Origin: Spirochaetia bacterium UBA5550
GTDB lineage: Bacteria; Spirochaetota; UBA4802; UBA5550
Direction: 5' to 3'
NCBI GenBank assembly: GCA_002425885.1
Contig: DINC01000238.1
Coordinates: forward strand, 1,687-11,308
DNA length: 9,622 nt
In this document: piece after piece, positions 1-8,893 of the stretch
How the letters are laid out: each line of letters begins with the position of its first letter
Numbering within the stretch: the stretch's first letter is position 1
Notes under the pieces: generated by a model
Database searches by the model: none
What the model was told of the DNA's origin: nothing
What the model saw: only the letters and a program-made list of their open reading frames with translations
Position numbers and translations under genes: made by a program

Positions 1-1
1 C

Positions 2-418
2 TCTGTAATTCATGAAATAAAATATACAAACAAAGAAACCCGTTCCGAAGGGAGAAGCGGTTATCTCAAAATAAATAATATTGTTATCCCTGACTGTTTT
101 AGCCTTGTTATAGTTGAAGATAAGATTTACTCTTTCAAAACCAAAAAGACCCTCTGGGGTGATGACGGATACTTCCCTGTTGCAGATAAATCTTCTGAAT
201 CCTTTTATCCTGCTGTTAGTAAAAATATAAGCGATTCAGACCTTGCCCGAGGCTGGAGTGAAGTTGAAGGGCGTTATCTGAATATTCCGGTTAATTGGAT
301 ATTTGTGAAGTGGTATAATGGAAGCGCGGCAGTGGCTCCGGAAAAAATTGATGAATTTGTAAAATCAAAATCTTTCAGCCGTATACCGCGAAATTCAATG
401 TATGATTTCATGAAATAA
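2..418 (+). CDS. 3' part of an unrecognised gene (138 codons visible)
   Basis: An open frame enters from the left edge and stops at TAA 416-418. The only in-frame ATG codons are within the last seven codons, so the true start lies outside the window. The visible product is polar and rich in Lys, Ser, Asp and aromatic residues, with alternating hydrophobic stretches (IVIPDCFSLVIVEDKIYSF, then YLNIPVNWIFVKWYNG) that suggest beta-rich structure. It has no membrane segment, no cysteine cluster and no motif that I can name. It ends in YDFMK. The next gene is on the same strand 144 bases downstream behind its own apparent promoter, so the two need not be one operon. I do not assign a function. It is supported as coding by the long open frame, bacterial-looking codon use and clean end just before a regulatory-looking gap. 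Confidence 0.6.
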   Translation, partial: SVIHEIKYTNKETRSEGRSGYLKINNIVIPDCFSLVIVEDKIYSFKTKKTLWGDDGYFPVADKSSESFYPAVSKNISDSDLARGWSEVEGRYLNIPVNWIFVKWYNGSAAVAPEKIDEFVKSKSFSRIPRNSMYDFMK

Positions 419-420
419 TA

Positions 421-434
421 TTACATCCATGTAA
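421..434. repeat. Short inverted repeat after the first gene
   Basis: TTACAT and ATGTAA are perfect inverted arms separated by CC, starting three bases after the upstream stop codon. The plus-strand transcript would continue into A-rich rather than U-rich sequence, so this is not a normal intrinsic terminator for the first gene. On the minus strand the arm is followed by no clear T run either. It may be a small protein-binding palindrome or chance. Confidence 0.3.
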
Positions 435-493
435 AAAATCCTGAAAAAATCCCCGAATCGGCGTCCGTAGTCCCCATCAATATATTTTAATTA

Positions 494-522
494 TTGTCAT
501 TACTTTCTTTGCAGATCAGAAT
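494..522 (+). promoter_or_regulatory. Candidate sigma70-type promoter for the ATP-grasp gene
   Basis: TTGTCA at 494-499 matches five of six bases of the -35 consensus. It is followed after 17 bases by CAGAAT at 517-522, which matches four of six of the -10 consensus. An alternative -10 is TATATT at 531-536, with the weaker TTGCAG (509-514) upstream. Either choice starts the transcript inside or beside the inverted repeat at 522-549. The sequence before it is AT-rich, as expected for a promoter. This is pattern matching only. Confidence 0.4.
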
Positions 523-549
523 TTTACCGGTATATTTTATCCGGTAAAA
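522..549. promoter_or_regulatory. Perfect inverted repeat abutting the ribosome binding site (candidate operator or leader hairpin)
   Basis: Arms TTTTACCGG (522-530) and CCGGTAAAA (541-549) are perfect reverse complements around a 10-base AT-only spacer. The right arm runs straight into GGAG at 550-553, the ribosome binding site of the gene starting at 563. The arrangement fits a repressor operator over the transcription start, or an RNA hairpin that changes access to the ribosome binding site. GGAGT and ACTCC (550-560) form a second small palindrome around the binding site itself. Confidence 0.5.
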
Positions 550-562
550 GGAGTGACTCCCC

Positions 563-3163
563 ATGAGCATAAACCCTCTGAAGCATGTAAGCAGCGGCCT
601 TAAAGGCTTTGATAAAATTATTGAAAGCATATATCTCGGCGACAATGTTGTGTGGCAGGTGGATTCAATATCCGATTACAGGGAGTTTGTTCTCCCCTTT
701 GTTGAGCAGGCACACAAAGAGAGCCGGAAAATTCACTATATGAGATTTGCTGATCATGCGCCTCTCTTTGAGGATGATGACCCGAGGCTGGAGGTTCACC
801 ACCTTAATGCCTTTTCAGGTTTTGAATCCTTTGCCCTTGATGTGCATACAATAATCGGTGAAGCAGGTCTTGAGGCCTTTTACGTCTTCGACTCGCTTTC
901 TGATCTCCTCTCAGCCTGGGCAACAGATATGATGATTGGGAATTTTTTCCACATAACATGCCCGTATCTTTTTGAACTTGATACAGTTGCCTATTTTGCC
1001 ATAGTGAGAAACAGCCATGATTATAAAACTATTGCGCGAATAAGGGAGACAACTCAGCTTTTAATCGATATTCATAATTATGAAGGGAATATATATGTGC
1101 ACCCCTTAAAGGTCTGGAACAGATACTCCCCCACAATGTTTTTCCCGCATAAACGTGATGCTGACTCTTTTCATCCTCTGATGAATACAGCAGACGTTGC
1201 TGATTTTATAAATCATCTGCAGAAGAGCGCAACAGCTAACACCGGCCGTAATCTCGATTTCTGGGACAGGCTTTTTCTTGATGTTGAGGAGCTGAAAGAG
1301 AAAGGGGGATCTGCCGGAGAATCAGACAGGATGCTTGCCAGGCTCTGCCGTCTTATAATAGGGAGGGATGAACGGATTATTGATCTGGCGCGCAGGCATT
1401 TTGATATAGATGATTTTATTTCAATCAACTCCAGGCTTATAGGTTCAGGTTTTATCGGCGGTAAAAGCGCAGGTATGCTTATCGCGAGAAAAATTCTTCA
1501 GAATGACAAGGGTGAAGAGTGGAGCAGAATCATGGAGCCTCATGATTCATTCTTTGTGGGCTCTGACGTGTTTTATTCATACATAGTGCAGAACGGTCTG
1601 TGGAAGATGTTCCTTGAACATAAGACAGGTGATGGCTACTACAGCATGGCGCATGAAATTCAGCAGCGGATGCTCTCCGGAGTTTTCCCTGAAGAGATAA
1701 GTGAACAGTTTATGCAGATTATAGAATATTTCGGGCAGTCGCCATTCATTGTCCGTTCCAGCAGTCTTCTTGAAGATACTTACGGCCATGCCTTTGCAGG
1801 TAAATATGAAAGCGTCTTCTGCGTAAATCAGGGCTCTCCCCAGGAACGCTTTATGCAGCTTGCAAATGCTGTGCGCCATGTTTACGCAAGCACAATGAAT
1901 GTGGATGCTCTTGCTTACAGGGCGCAGAGGGGCCTTGACAGGCTCGATGAGCAGATGGCGCTCCTTGTTATGCGTGTATCAGGGACTTACAGGGGGAGGT
2001 ATTTCTTCCCTGATATCGGAGGTGTGGGACTTTCGTATAACACCTACGTATGGCAGAAGGAGATGGACCCTGAAGCTGGTATGGTGAGAATTGTTTTCGG
2101 ACTCGGAACCCGTGCTGTTGACAGGGTTGAGGGTGATTATCCCCGTATCGTTGCCCTTGACTCTCCATCCAGGAGGAGCCACGCAGGCATGGATGACCTT
2201 AAACGGTTCTCTCAGCACAACGCGGATGTTCTGAATATTGACCGCAATATTATAGAAACAGTCCCCCTTGCCCATCTTCTGAAAGATGTTCCTGATTATA
2301 AAATTGAGAGGATCGGGACATTTGATCCTGAAACTGCTGCTGCAATAGATGAACTGGGTGTAAGGCATGCCACTCCATGGCTTGTATCTTTTGATCCTTT
2401 TCTGAATGATACAGATTTTGCTGAGACGATGAAAAGGCTCCTCCTTACTTTAAGGGGGGCTTACGATTATCATGTTGATATTGAATTTACAGTAAATTTT
2501 GCTTCAGCAGGAGATTACAGGATTAATCTTCTTCAGTGCAGGCCGTACCAGGCCAAGGGGGTAAAGGAGGAGATGATTATTCCGGAGGCTCTCCCTGATG
2601 AAAAAGTTTATTTCAGGTGTGAAGGGAGTTTTCTCGGAGGGAGTATTAAACAGAATATAAACAGGGTGGTCTTTGTTGATCCGGAAAGCTATTCCGCTCT
2701 GACACAGTCAGGGAAGTATGAAGCTGCAAGGATTGTGGGGAGGCTTAACAGGCTTGCGGAGGAGGATAAAAAAATCAATATGATGCTTATGGGGCCGGGG
2801 CGCTGGGGTACGTCAACTCCGTCGCTTGGTGTGCCCGCACGTTTCTCTGAAATCAACCACGCAAAGGTCCTTGTTGAAGTTTCCGGTATGAGCGACAGTA
2901 TTATGCCTGAACTCTCTTTCGGGTCACACTTTTTCCATGATCTTGTTGAAACAGGAATTTTCTATGTGGCTCTCTTCCCTGAAAATAAAGATGTTTTTAT
3001 GAACAGTGAGTTCTTTAATTCCGCAGATAATCGTCTGGCAGAACTGATACCCGAAGCTGAGAAATTCAGCGGGGTTGTTTTTGTGTATGACATTTTTGTA
3101 GAAAATTTCTGCATCATGGCAGATATTATTTCGCAGAAACTGGTATGTTTCGATAATGTGTAA
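563..3163 (+). CDS. PEP/pyruvate-binding (PPDK_N-type ATP-grasp) protein with degenerate RecA/KaiC-like N-terminus
   Basis: The 866-residue product has three parts. Residues about 8-195 resemble a RecA/KaiC fold: GLKGFDKII near the start and FYVFDSLSDLL (106-116) like a Walker B strand, but no GxxGxGKT P-loop where one is expected. Residues about 290-662 resemble the nucleotide-binding region of PEP synthase and pyruvate phosphate dikinase: IGGKSAG with Lys301, IVRSSS with Arg398, a FAGKYES loop near 411-417, EFT with Glu641 and LLQCRP (656-661). The family's phosphohistidine motif (GG-x-x-x-H) and PEP-binding barrel are absent. They are replaced by about 200 residues with the motifs GPGRWGTSTPSLGVPARFSE (744-763) and SFGSHFFHDLVETGIFY (785-801). 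The start at 563 follows GGAG at 550-553. ATP binding is likely. The phosphoryl acceptor and role are unknown, and it should not be read as PEP synthase. No membrane segment or signal peptide is apparent. Confidence 0.85.
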   Translation: MSINPLKHVSSGLKGFDKIIESIYLGDNVVWQVDSISDYREFVLPFVEQAHKESRKIHYMRFADHAPLFEDDDPRLEVHHLNAFSGFESFALDVHTIIGEAGLEAFYVFDSLSDLLSAWATDMMIGNFFHITCPYLFELDTVAYFAIVRNSHDYKTIARIRETTQLLIDIHNYEGNIYVHPLKVWNRYSPTMFFPHKRDADSFHPLMNTADVADFINHLQKSATANTGRNLDFWDRLFLDVEELKEKGGSAGESDRMLARLCRLIIGRDERIIDLARRHFDIDDFISINSRLIGSGFIGGKSAGMLIARKILQNDKGEEWSRIMEPHDSFFVGSDVFYSYIVQNGLWKMFLEHKTGDGYYSMAHEIQQRMLSGVFPEEISEQFMQIIEYFGQSPFIVRSSSLLEDTYGHAFAGKYESVFCVNQGSPQERFMQLANAVRHVYASTMNVDALAYRAQRGLDRLDEQMALLVMRVSGTYRGRYFFPDIGGVGLSYNTYVWQKEMDPEAGMVRIVFGLGTRAVDRVEGDYPRIVALDSPSRRSHAGMDDLKRFSQHNADVLNIDRNIIETVPLAHLLKDVPDYKIERIGTFDPETAAAIDELGVRHATPWLVSFDPFLNDTDFAETMKRLLLTLRGAYDYHVDIEFTVNFASAGDYRINLLQCRPYQAKGVKEEMIIPEALPDEKVYFRCEGSFLGGSIKQNINRVVFVDPESYSALTQSGKYEAARIVGRLNRLAEEDKKINMMLMGPGRWGTSTPSLGVPARFSEINHAKVLVEVSGMSDSIMPELSFGSHFFHDLVETGIFYVALFPENKDVFMNSEFFNSADNRLAELIPEAEKFSGVVFVYDIFVENFCIMADIISQKLVCFDNV

Positions 3164-4731
<1,568 letters not shown>

Positions 4732-4765
4732 TCTGCAAATCTGAAAATTTAATATGTTTCATAAG

Positions 4766-4801
4766 AAAATATCCGGCTTCGTTTATAGCCGGATATTTTT
4801 T
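4766..4801 (+). terminator. Intrinsic terminator of gdhA
   Basis: Arms AAAATATCCGGCT (4766-4778) and AGCCGGATATTTT (4787-4799) are perfectly complementary over 13 base pairs with an 8-base loop. The T run continues to 4801. The stem has a GC-rich centre and sits 34 bases after the gdhA stop codon, the classical arrangement for factor-independent termination. Confidence 0.93.
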
Positions 4802-4982
4802 AGATATGGTTTAAAAAAATAAGTTAAAAAAAAGAGTCCGGAATTATAAATCAAGTCGCATAAAATGATTTAGTATGCCAGAAATGACATATTAAAGAAT
4901 AAGACCATTCCCGGTATTGATTAAAAAAAAGCAGGGTGGCGGGATAAGTTTTATCAAAATCATTTTAAAACGGAGTTATAAT
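4802..4982. promoter_or_regulatory. A-rich leader upstream of the aldehyde dehydrogenase gene
   Basis: Because a strong terminator precedes it, this stretch must hold the promoter of the next gene if that gene is expressed independently. It is rich in A runs. TATAAA at 4845-4850 is a possible -10, but the upstream TTAAAA (4824-4829) is 15 bases away and weak. GATAA (4943-4947) and TTATC (4951-4955) form a short inverted repeat around GTT. None of these is decisive. Confidence 0.3.
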
Positions 4983-6563
4983 ATGAAGAGTTCATCAAAA
5001 ACAGAAAAAACCATATCTTTCAATCCGGCTACAGGTGAAAAAATCGGCGAGTTTTATGTGGATTCAATCGAAAATCTGCACAGGGCAATGGAGATTGCCC
5101 GTAAAGCACAACCGGCATGGGGGGCTCTCCCTGTAAAGAAACGTGTCAGATATATAAAAAAGATGCGTGCATATCTGGTTGATAATCTTGATGAGATAGC
5201 TGAAATAATTTCCCGGGATAACGGGAAAACAAGAATCGAAGCCCTGGGTACTGAGCTTCTTGCAGGGGCAATGGCCCTGACTTATTATTGCAAAAAAGCC
5301 CCCGGGTTCCTTAAAGATAAAAATTTAGGAACCGGGAATATAATGTTTATAAATAAGCGCAGCAGAATAGCCCGTGTCCCTTTTGGAGTTGTCGGGATCA
5401 TTTCACCATGGAACTACCCTTTCGCAATTCCCTTTTCAGAAATAGTAATGGCTCTTCTTGCAGGGAACGCGGTAATATTTAAAGCTGCATCAGAGACACA
5501 GGCTGTGGGGCATGCTCTAAAAAAAAGTATAGATTATGCCGGGCTTCCCGAGGGGATCTTTAACTATATAAATATGCCCGGCAGTGTTGCTGGTGACGCT
5601 TTTCTCGATGCGGGGATTGATAAATTGTTCTTTACAGGATCTGTACCGGTCGGGAAATATTTAATGAAGAAAGCGGCTGAAACTTTAACTCCTGTTTCAC
5701 TTGAACTTGGCGGAAATGATGCAATGATTGTCTGCGAGGATGCTGACCTTAAACGTGCGGCAGCAGGTGCTGTATGGGCCGGTTTCGGGAATTCAGGCCA
5801 GTCCTGCGGCGGGGTAGAGCGGATATATGTCCAGCGTAGAGTATACGATGAATTCATGGGGTATCTGAAAACCGGTATCGAATCAATGAGAATAGGGTAC
5901 GATACTGATTTTGAAGTTGATATGGGCGCCATGGCAACCAAGCGGCAGATGGATGCTGTTAATGCGCACATACAGGACGCTTTGAAAAAAGGGGCTAAAA
6001 TATTTGCGCAGAAAAACCCTCCGTCAAATCTTAAGGGGCAGTTTTTACCCTGTACAGTTCTGACAGATGTTAATCATAATATGCTTGTTATGCGGGATGA
6101 AACTTTCGGCCCGGTTGTAGGAGTTATGCCTTATGATAAGATAGAAGAGGCGATTGAACTTGCCAATGATTCAAATCTCGGCTTAACAGGATCTGTGTGG
6201 TCGAAGAAACATGGCAAGGCAATAAAGATTGCCAAAAAAATCAGGGCAGGCGCAATGACTATAAATGATCACCTGATGAGTCACGGCCTTGCGGAGACTC
6301 CCTGGGGAGGCTTCAAGGAATCCGGAATAGGGAGAACTCATGGCGACATAGGTTTTGCAGAGATGACAGAGCCCCAGGTTATAGTTAATGATATTCTTCC
6401 TTTTGTTCGAAAAAATTTCTGGTGGCAGCCGTACGGGCCCTCAGTTTATAATGGTTTAAAAGGGGTAGCAGAAGTTCTATATGGTAAAAGCATTTTTACG
6501 CGTATTAAAGGCACGATAAAACTGCTTAAGGCTTTCCCGAGAACCTTTAAATCAAACTTTTAG
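4983..6563 (+). CDS. NAD(P)-dependent aldehyde dehydrogenase with C-terminal extension
   Basis: This 526-residue enzyme of the aldehyde dehydrogenase superfamily oxidises an aldehyde to a carboxylic acid with NAD(P). Visible motifs are PWNYPF with oxyanion Asn144, Lys167 in the cofactor region (IFKAASE), FTGS (217-220), general base Glu241 in LELGGND, nucleophile Cys275 in GNSGQSCGG, ETFGPV (373-378) and WGGFKESGIGR (441-451). About 50 residues after residue 475 extend past the usual core. They begin FVRKNFWWQPYGPSVYNG and end basic, which may help membrane association or oligomerisation. The start at 4983 is chosen because GGAG lies at 4972-4975. A TTG codon at 4917 also opens this frame, but it would add a low-complexity lysine-rich leader. 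The substrate cannot be read from the sequence. The gene follows a terminator and lies 81 bases before nfnA, with which it may be co-transcribed. Confidence 0.93.
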   Translation: MKSSSKTEKTISFNPATGEKIGEFYVDSIENLHRAMEIARKAQPAWGALPVKKRVRYIKKMRAYLVDNLDEIAEIISRDNGKTRIEALGTELLAGAMALTYYCKKAPGFLKDKNLGTGNIMFINKRSRIARVPFGVVGIISPWNYPFAIPFSEIVMALLAGNAVIFKAASETQAVGHALKKSIDYAGLPEGIFNYINMPGSVAGDAFLDAGIDKLFFTGSVPVGKYLMKKAAETLTPVSLELGGNDAMIVCEDADLKRAAAGAVWAGFGNSGQSCGGVERIYVQRRVYDEFMGYLKTGIESMRIGYDTDFEVDMGAMATKRQMDAVNAHIQDALKKGAKIFAQKNPPSNLKGQFLPCTVLTDVNHNMLVMRDETFGPVVGVMPYDKIEEAIELANDSNLGLTGSVWSKKHGKAIKIAKKIRAGAMTINDHLMSHGLAETPWGGFKESGIGRTHGDIGFAEMTEPQVIVNDILPFVRKNFWWQPYGPSVYNGLKGVAEVLYGKSIFTRIKGTIKLLKAFPRTFKSNF

Positions 6564-6573
6564 CAAACTGTAT

Positions 6574-6615
6574 CTGCTGCAATGTGTGGCTTTTGCGGGC
6601 TTTTCATTGCAGCAG
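6574..6615 (+). promoter_or_regulatory. Perfect 11-bp inverted repeat between the aldehyde dehydrogenase gene and nfnA
   Basis: CTGCTGCAATG (6574-6584) is the exact reverse complement of CATTGCAGCAG (6605-6615), with a 20-base loop that is G and T rich. It starts ten bases after the upstream stop and ends 21 bases before the AGAGGAG ribosome binding site of nfnA. The following GGTTTAAATTT is only partly T-rich. It could be an incomplete terminator, an attenuator, or an RNA-processing or stabilising hairpin setting unequal expression of the flanking genes. Confidence 0.55.
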
Positions 6616-6644
6616 GTTTAAATTTAAATAGTCAGAGGAGTAAT

Positions 6645-7493
6645 ATGCATTATATCCATTCAAATGATATAATTCAGCCCACAGTGGGACGTATGGTTGT
6701 TGACGCACCCTATGTGGCTGAACACAGAAAAGCGGGGCAGTTTATAATACTGCTTGTTGATGAATTCGGCGAGAGGCTCCCTCTCACAATTGCTGATGCT
6801 GATAAAGAGAAGGGGACTATTACCCTCATTTATCAGATTGTGGGTACTACAACAGCAAAACTGGCGGCTATGAAAGCCGGTGAATCACTTTACGGTATTG
6901 CAGGGCCTCTTGGCCATCCTACTGAAATTAAGAAGTACGGCACTGTTGCCTGTGTCGGCGGCGGTATCGGTATTGCTCCTCTCCACCCTATATCAAAAGC
7001 TATGAAAGAAGCGGGAAACAGGGTTATTAATATTCTTGGCGCCAGAACAGAAAATCTTTTTATTCTGGAAAAGGAGATGACTGCCATTGCCGATGAATGC
7101 GCGATATGCACCGATGACGGTTCTAAAGGTGAAAAAGGTTTTGTCACGAATGTACTGAGCGGATTTATGGCTAAAGAGAAGATCGATCTTGTTGTTGCCA
7201 TAGGCCCTATCCCTATGATGAAAGCTGTAAGTGAACTGACAAAGAAGGATGGAATACATACTTTCGTAAGCCTGAACTCTGTAATGATTGACGGAACAGG
7301 GATGTGCGGAGGGTGCCGCGTCACAGTCGGCGGAGAGACAAAGTTCACCTGCGTTGACGGCCCTGAGTTTGACGGGCATCTTGTTGATTTCGAGAGCCTG
7401 GGTAAAAGACTTAACACCTACCGGAAAGAGGAAACCGAATCTTACGAACAATACAAACATAAATGCAGACTTGACGGGGTTGAAATAAAATGA
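6645..7493 (+). CDS. nfnA: NADH-dependent ferredoxin:NADP oxidoreductase, small subunit (NfnA/SudB type)
   Basis: This 282-residue subunit of the electron-bifurcating Nfn complex carries FAD and a [2Fe-2S] cluster and is thought to react with NAD(H). Its partner is the next gene. Residues about 1-98 form the flavin barrel, with RLPLTIAD (44-51) in the flavin-binding position. The nucleotide-binding domain starts with CVGGGIGIAP (103-112). The cluster region contains Asp216, Cys221, Cys224 and Cys236 in MIDGTGMCGGC and FTCVDGPEFDGH. Asp plus three Cys matches the unusual ligation described for the SudB family. The start at 6645 follows AGAGGAG at 6634-6640. An in-frame ATG at 6582 lies inside the upstream hairpin and adds residues unlike the family. 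The stop overlaps the next start as ATGA. It is soluble, cytoplasmic and of normal length. Confidence 0.92.
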   Translation: MHYIHSNDIIQPTVGRMVVDAPYVAEHRKAGQFIILLVDEFGERLPLTIADADKEKGTITLIYQIVGTTTAKLAAMKAGESLYGIAGPLGHPTEIKKYGTVACVGGGIGIAPLHPISKAMKEAGNRVINILGARTENLFILEKEMTAIADECAICTDDGSKGEKGFVTNVLSGFMAKEKIDLVVAIGPIPMMKAVSELTKKDGIHTFVSLNSVMIDGTGMCGGCRVTVGGETKFTCVDGPEFDGHLVDFESLGKRLNTYRKEETESYEQYKHKCRLDGVEIK

Positions 7494-8884
7494 GCGCAAA
7501 AACACCAAGACATAAAATGCCGGAGCAGAAACCGGAGGAGAGGATAAAGAACTTCAACGAGGTGCCCCTGGGATATACTGCGGAGATGGCGATTGCTGAA
7601 GCTGAACGATGTCTTCAGTGCAAAAAGCCTGCATGCGTGGAGGGGTGTCCGGTTAATGTAAGGATACCTGAATTTATAAAAGAGGTTGCTGAAGGAAATT
7701 TTCTCAAGGCAATTGAAGTGATAAAGGGGACCAACTCGTTGCCTGCTGTCTGCGGAAGGGTCTGCCCGCAGGAGAGCCAGTGTGAGGCTAAGTGTGTACT
7801 GGGGAAAAAATTTGAACCTGTTGCAATAGGAAAAATCGAGGGCTTTGTTGCTGATTACGAAAGGGAGAGGGAACACCTCCCTGCGCCTATGCTTAAATCG
7901 AAGAACGGGAAGAAGGTGGCAATAATCGGTTCGGGGCCTGCAGGACTTACTGTGGCAGGTGAGCTGGCGAAGCTCGGTTACTCAATTACTGTGTACGAGG
8001 CGCTTCATACAGCGGGGGGTGTTCTTGTTTACGGTATCCCGGAGTTCAGGCTCCCGAAAAAGATCGTAAGCTATGAGATTGAAGCTCTCGCGAAGATGGG
8101 AGTTGAATTTGTGACGAACAGGGTTGTGGGCCTCTCTGAAACACTGGCTGACGTAATGAATAGATTTGACGCGGCATTCGTGGCAACAGGCGCGGGGCTG
8201 CCGTCATTTTTAAATATACCGGGTGAGGATCTTCAGGGTGTTTACTCTGCCAATGAGTATCTCACAAGAGTTAACCTGATGAAGGCATATAAGTTCCCTG
8301 AGTATGATACTCCTGTAATCAAGGGGAGAAGCGTGGGGGTTTTCGGCGCAGGTAATGTTGCAATGGATTCGGCACGTACAGCCATAAGGCTCGGGAGTAA
8401 AGATGTACACCTTGTTTACAGAAGGTCAAGGGATGAAATGCCTGCACGCGGGGAGGAGATTCATCATGCTGAGGAGGAGGGACTTATCTTTGACCTCCTG
8501 TGTAACCCTGTTAAATTTATCGGTGATGATAACGGCAGGCTCTGCGGTGTGGAGTGTGTAAGGATGGAGCTTGGCGAACCGGATGATTCAGGGAGACGAA
8601 GGCCTGTTGAGGTAAAAGGCTCTGAGTTTATTATTGATATAGATGTTGCAATTATCGCAATAGGGAACGGGTCAAATCCGATTCTTCAGAAAACCGCTCC
8701 TGATTTGAAATGCAATAAATGGGGCAATATACTTGCCGATCCTGAAACAATGAAGACCTCAGTGAAAGGAGTTTTCGCCGGCGGTGATATTGTTACAGGC
8801 GCTGCAACTGTTATTCAGGCAATGGGTGCAGGGAGAAAGGCGGCTAAGGGTATTGATGATTATCTCACTTCGGGCGAGTGGTAG
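7490..8884 (+). CDS. nfnB: NADH-dependent ferredoxin:NADP oxidoreductase, large subunit (NfnB/SudA, GltD-like)
   Basis: This 464-residue flavoprotein of the glutamate synthase small-subunit family is annotated as NfnB, because it overlaps nfnA by four bases and no glutamate synthase large subunit is present. Two iron-sulfur motifs occupy the N-terminus: Cys41, Cys44, Cys49 and Cys53, then Cys88, Cys92, Cys98 and Cys102 (CGRVCPQESQCEAKC). FAD binding is shown by VAIIGSGPAGL (143-153) and by GVFAGGDIVTGAATV near 427-441. NADPH binding is shown by GVFGAGNVAMD (283-293) with RRSRDEMPAR (311-320). With NfnA it would couple ferredoxin and NADH to NADP reduction, or the reverse. The overlap and lack of a strong separate ribosome binding site (only GGGG nearby) suggest translational coupling. 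Databases often label such proteins gltA or gltD. A stand-alone glutamate synthase subunit is less likely here. Confidence 0.92.
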   Translation: MSAKTPRHKMPEQKPEERIKNFNEVPLGYTAEMAIAEAERCLQCKKPACVEGCPVNVRIPEFIKEVAEGNFLKAIEVIKGTNSLPAVCGRVCPQESQCEAKCVLGKKFEPVAIGKIEGFVADYEREREHLPAPMLKSKNGKKVAIIGSGPAGLTVAGELAKLGYSITVYEALHTAGGVLVYGIPEFRLPKKIVSYEIEALAKMGVEFVTNRVVGLSETLADVMNRFDAAFVATGAGLPSFLNIPGEDLQGVYSANEYLTRVNLMKAYKFPEYDTPVIKGRSVGVFGAGNVAMDSARTAIRLGSKDVHLVYRRSRDEMPARGEEIHHAEEEGLIFDLLCNPVKFIGDDNGRLCGVECVRMELGEPDDSGRRRPVEVKGSEFIIDIDVAIIAIGNGSNPILQKTAPDLKCNKWGNILADPETMKTSVKGVFAGGDIVTGAATVIQAMGAGRKAAKGIDDYLTSGEW

Positions 8885-8893
8885 AAATATTTT

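Noticed and set aside
563..3163. Annotation as phosphoenolpyruvate synthase (ppsA).
   Set aside because: Only the nucleotide-binding part matches. The phosphohistidine and PEP-binding domains are absent.
4917..4982. TTG start extending the aldehyde dehydrogenase by 22 codons.
   Set aside because: The extension is low complexity with an A-rich origin, while the ATG at 4983 has GGAG seven bases upstream and begins at the usual family position.
6582..6644. In-frame upstream start of nfnA reading MCGFCGLF, reminiscent of class II glutamine amidotransferase N-termini.
   Set aside because: The similarity covers only a few residues, the ATG lies within a hairpin arm with no ribosome binding site, and AGAGGAG at 6634-6640 fits the ATG at 6645.
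6890..7508. Long open frames antisense to nfnA (and similar antisense frames at 5564-5971, 3979-4377 and 1979-2368).
   Set aside because: They lie opposite strongly recognised genes, have no ribosome binding sites or family motifs, and reflect the codon bias of the real strand.
7490..8884. Annotation as glutamate synthase small subunit (gltD), giving a GOGAT pathway.
   Set aside because: No large subunit is present, and the four-base overlap with an NfnA/SudB-type gene fits Nfn.
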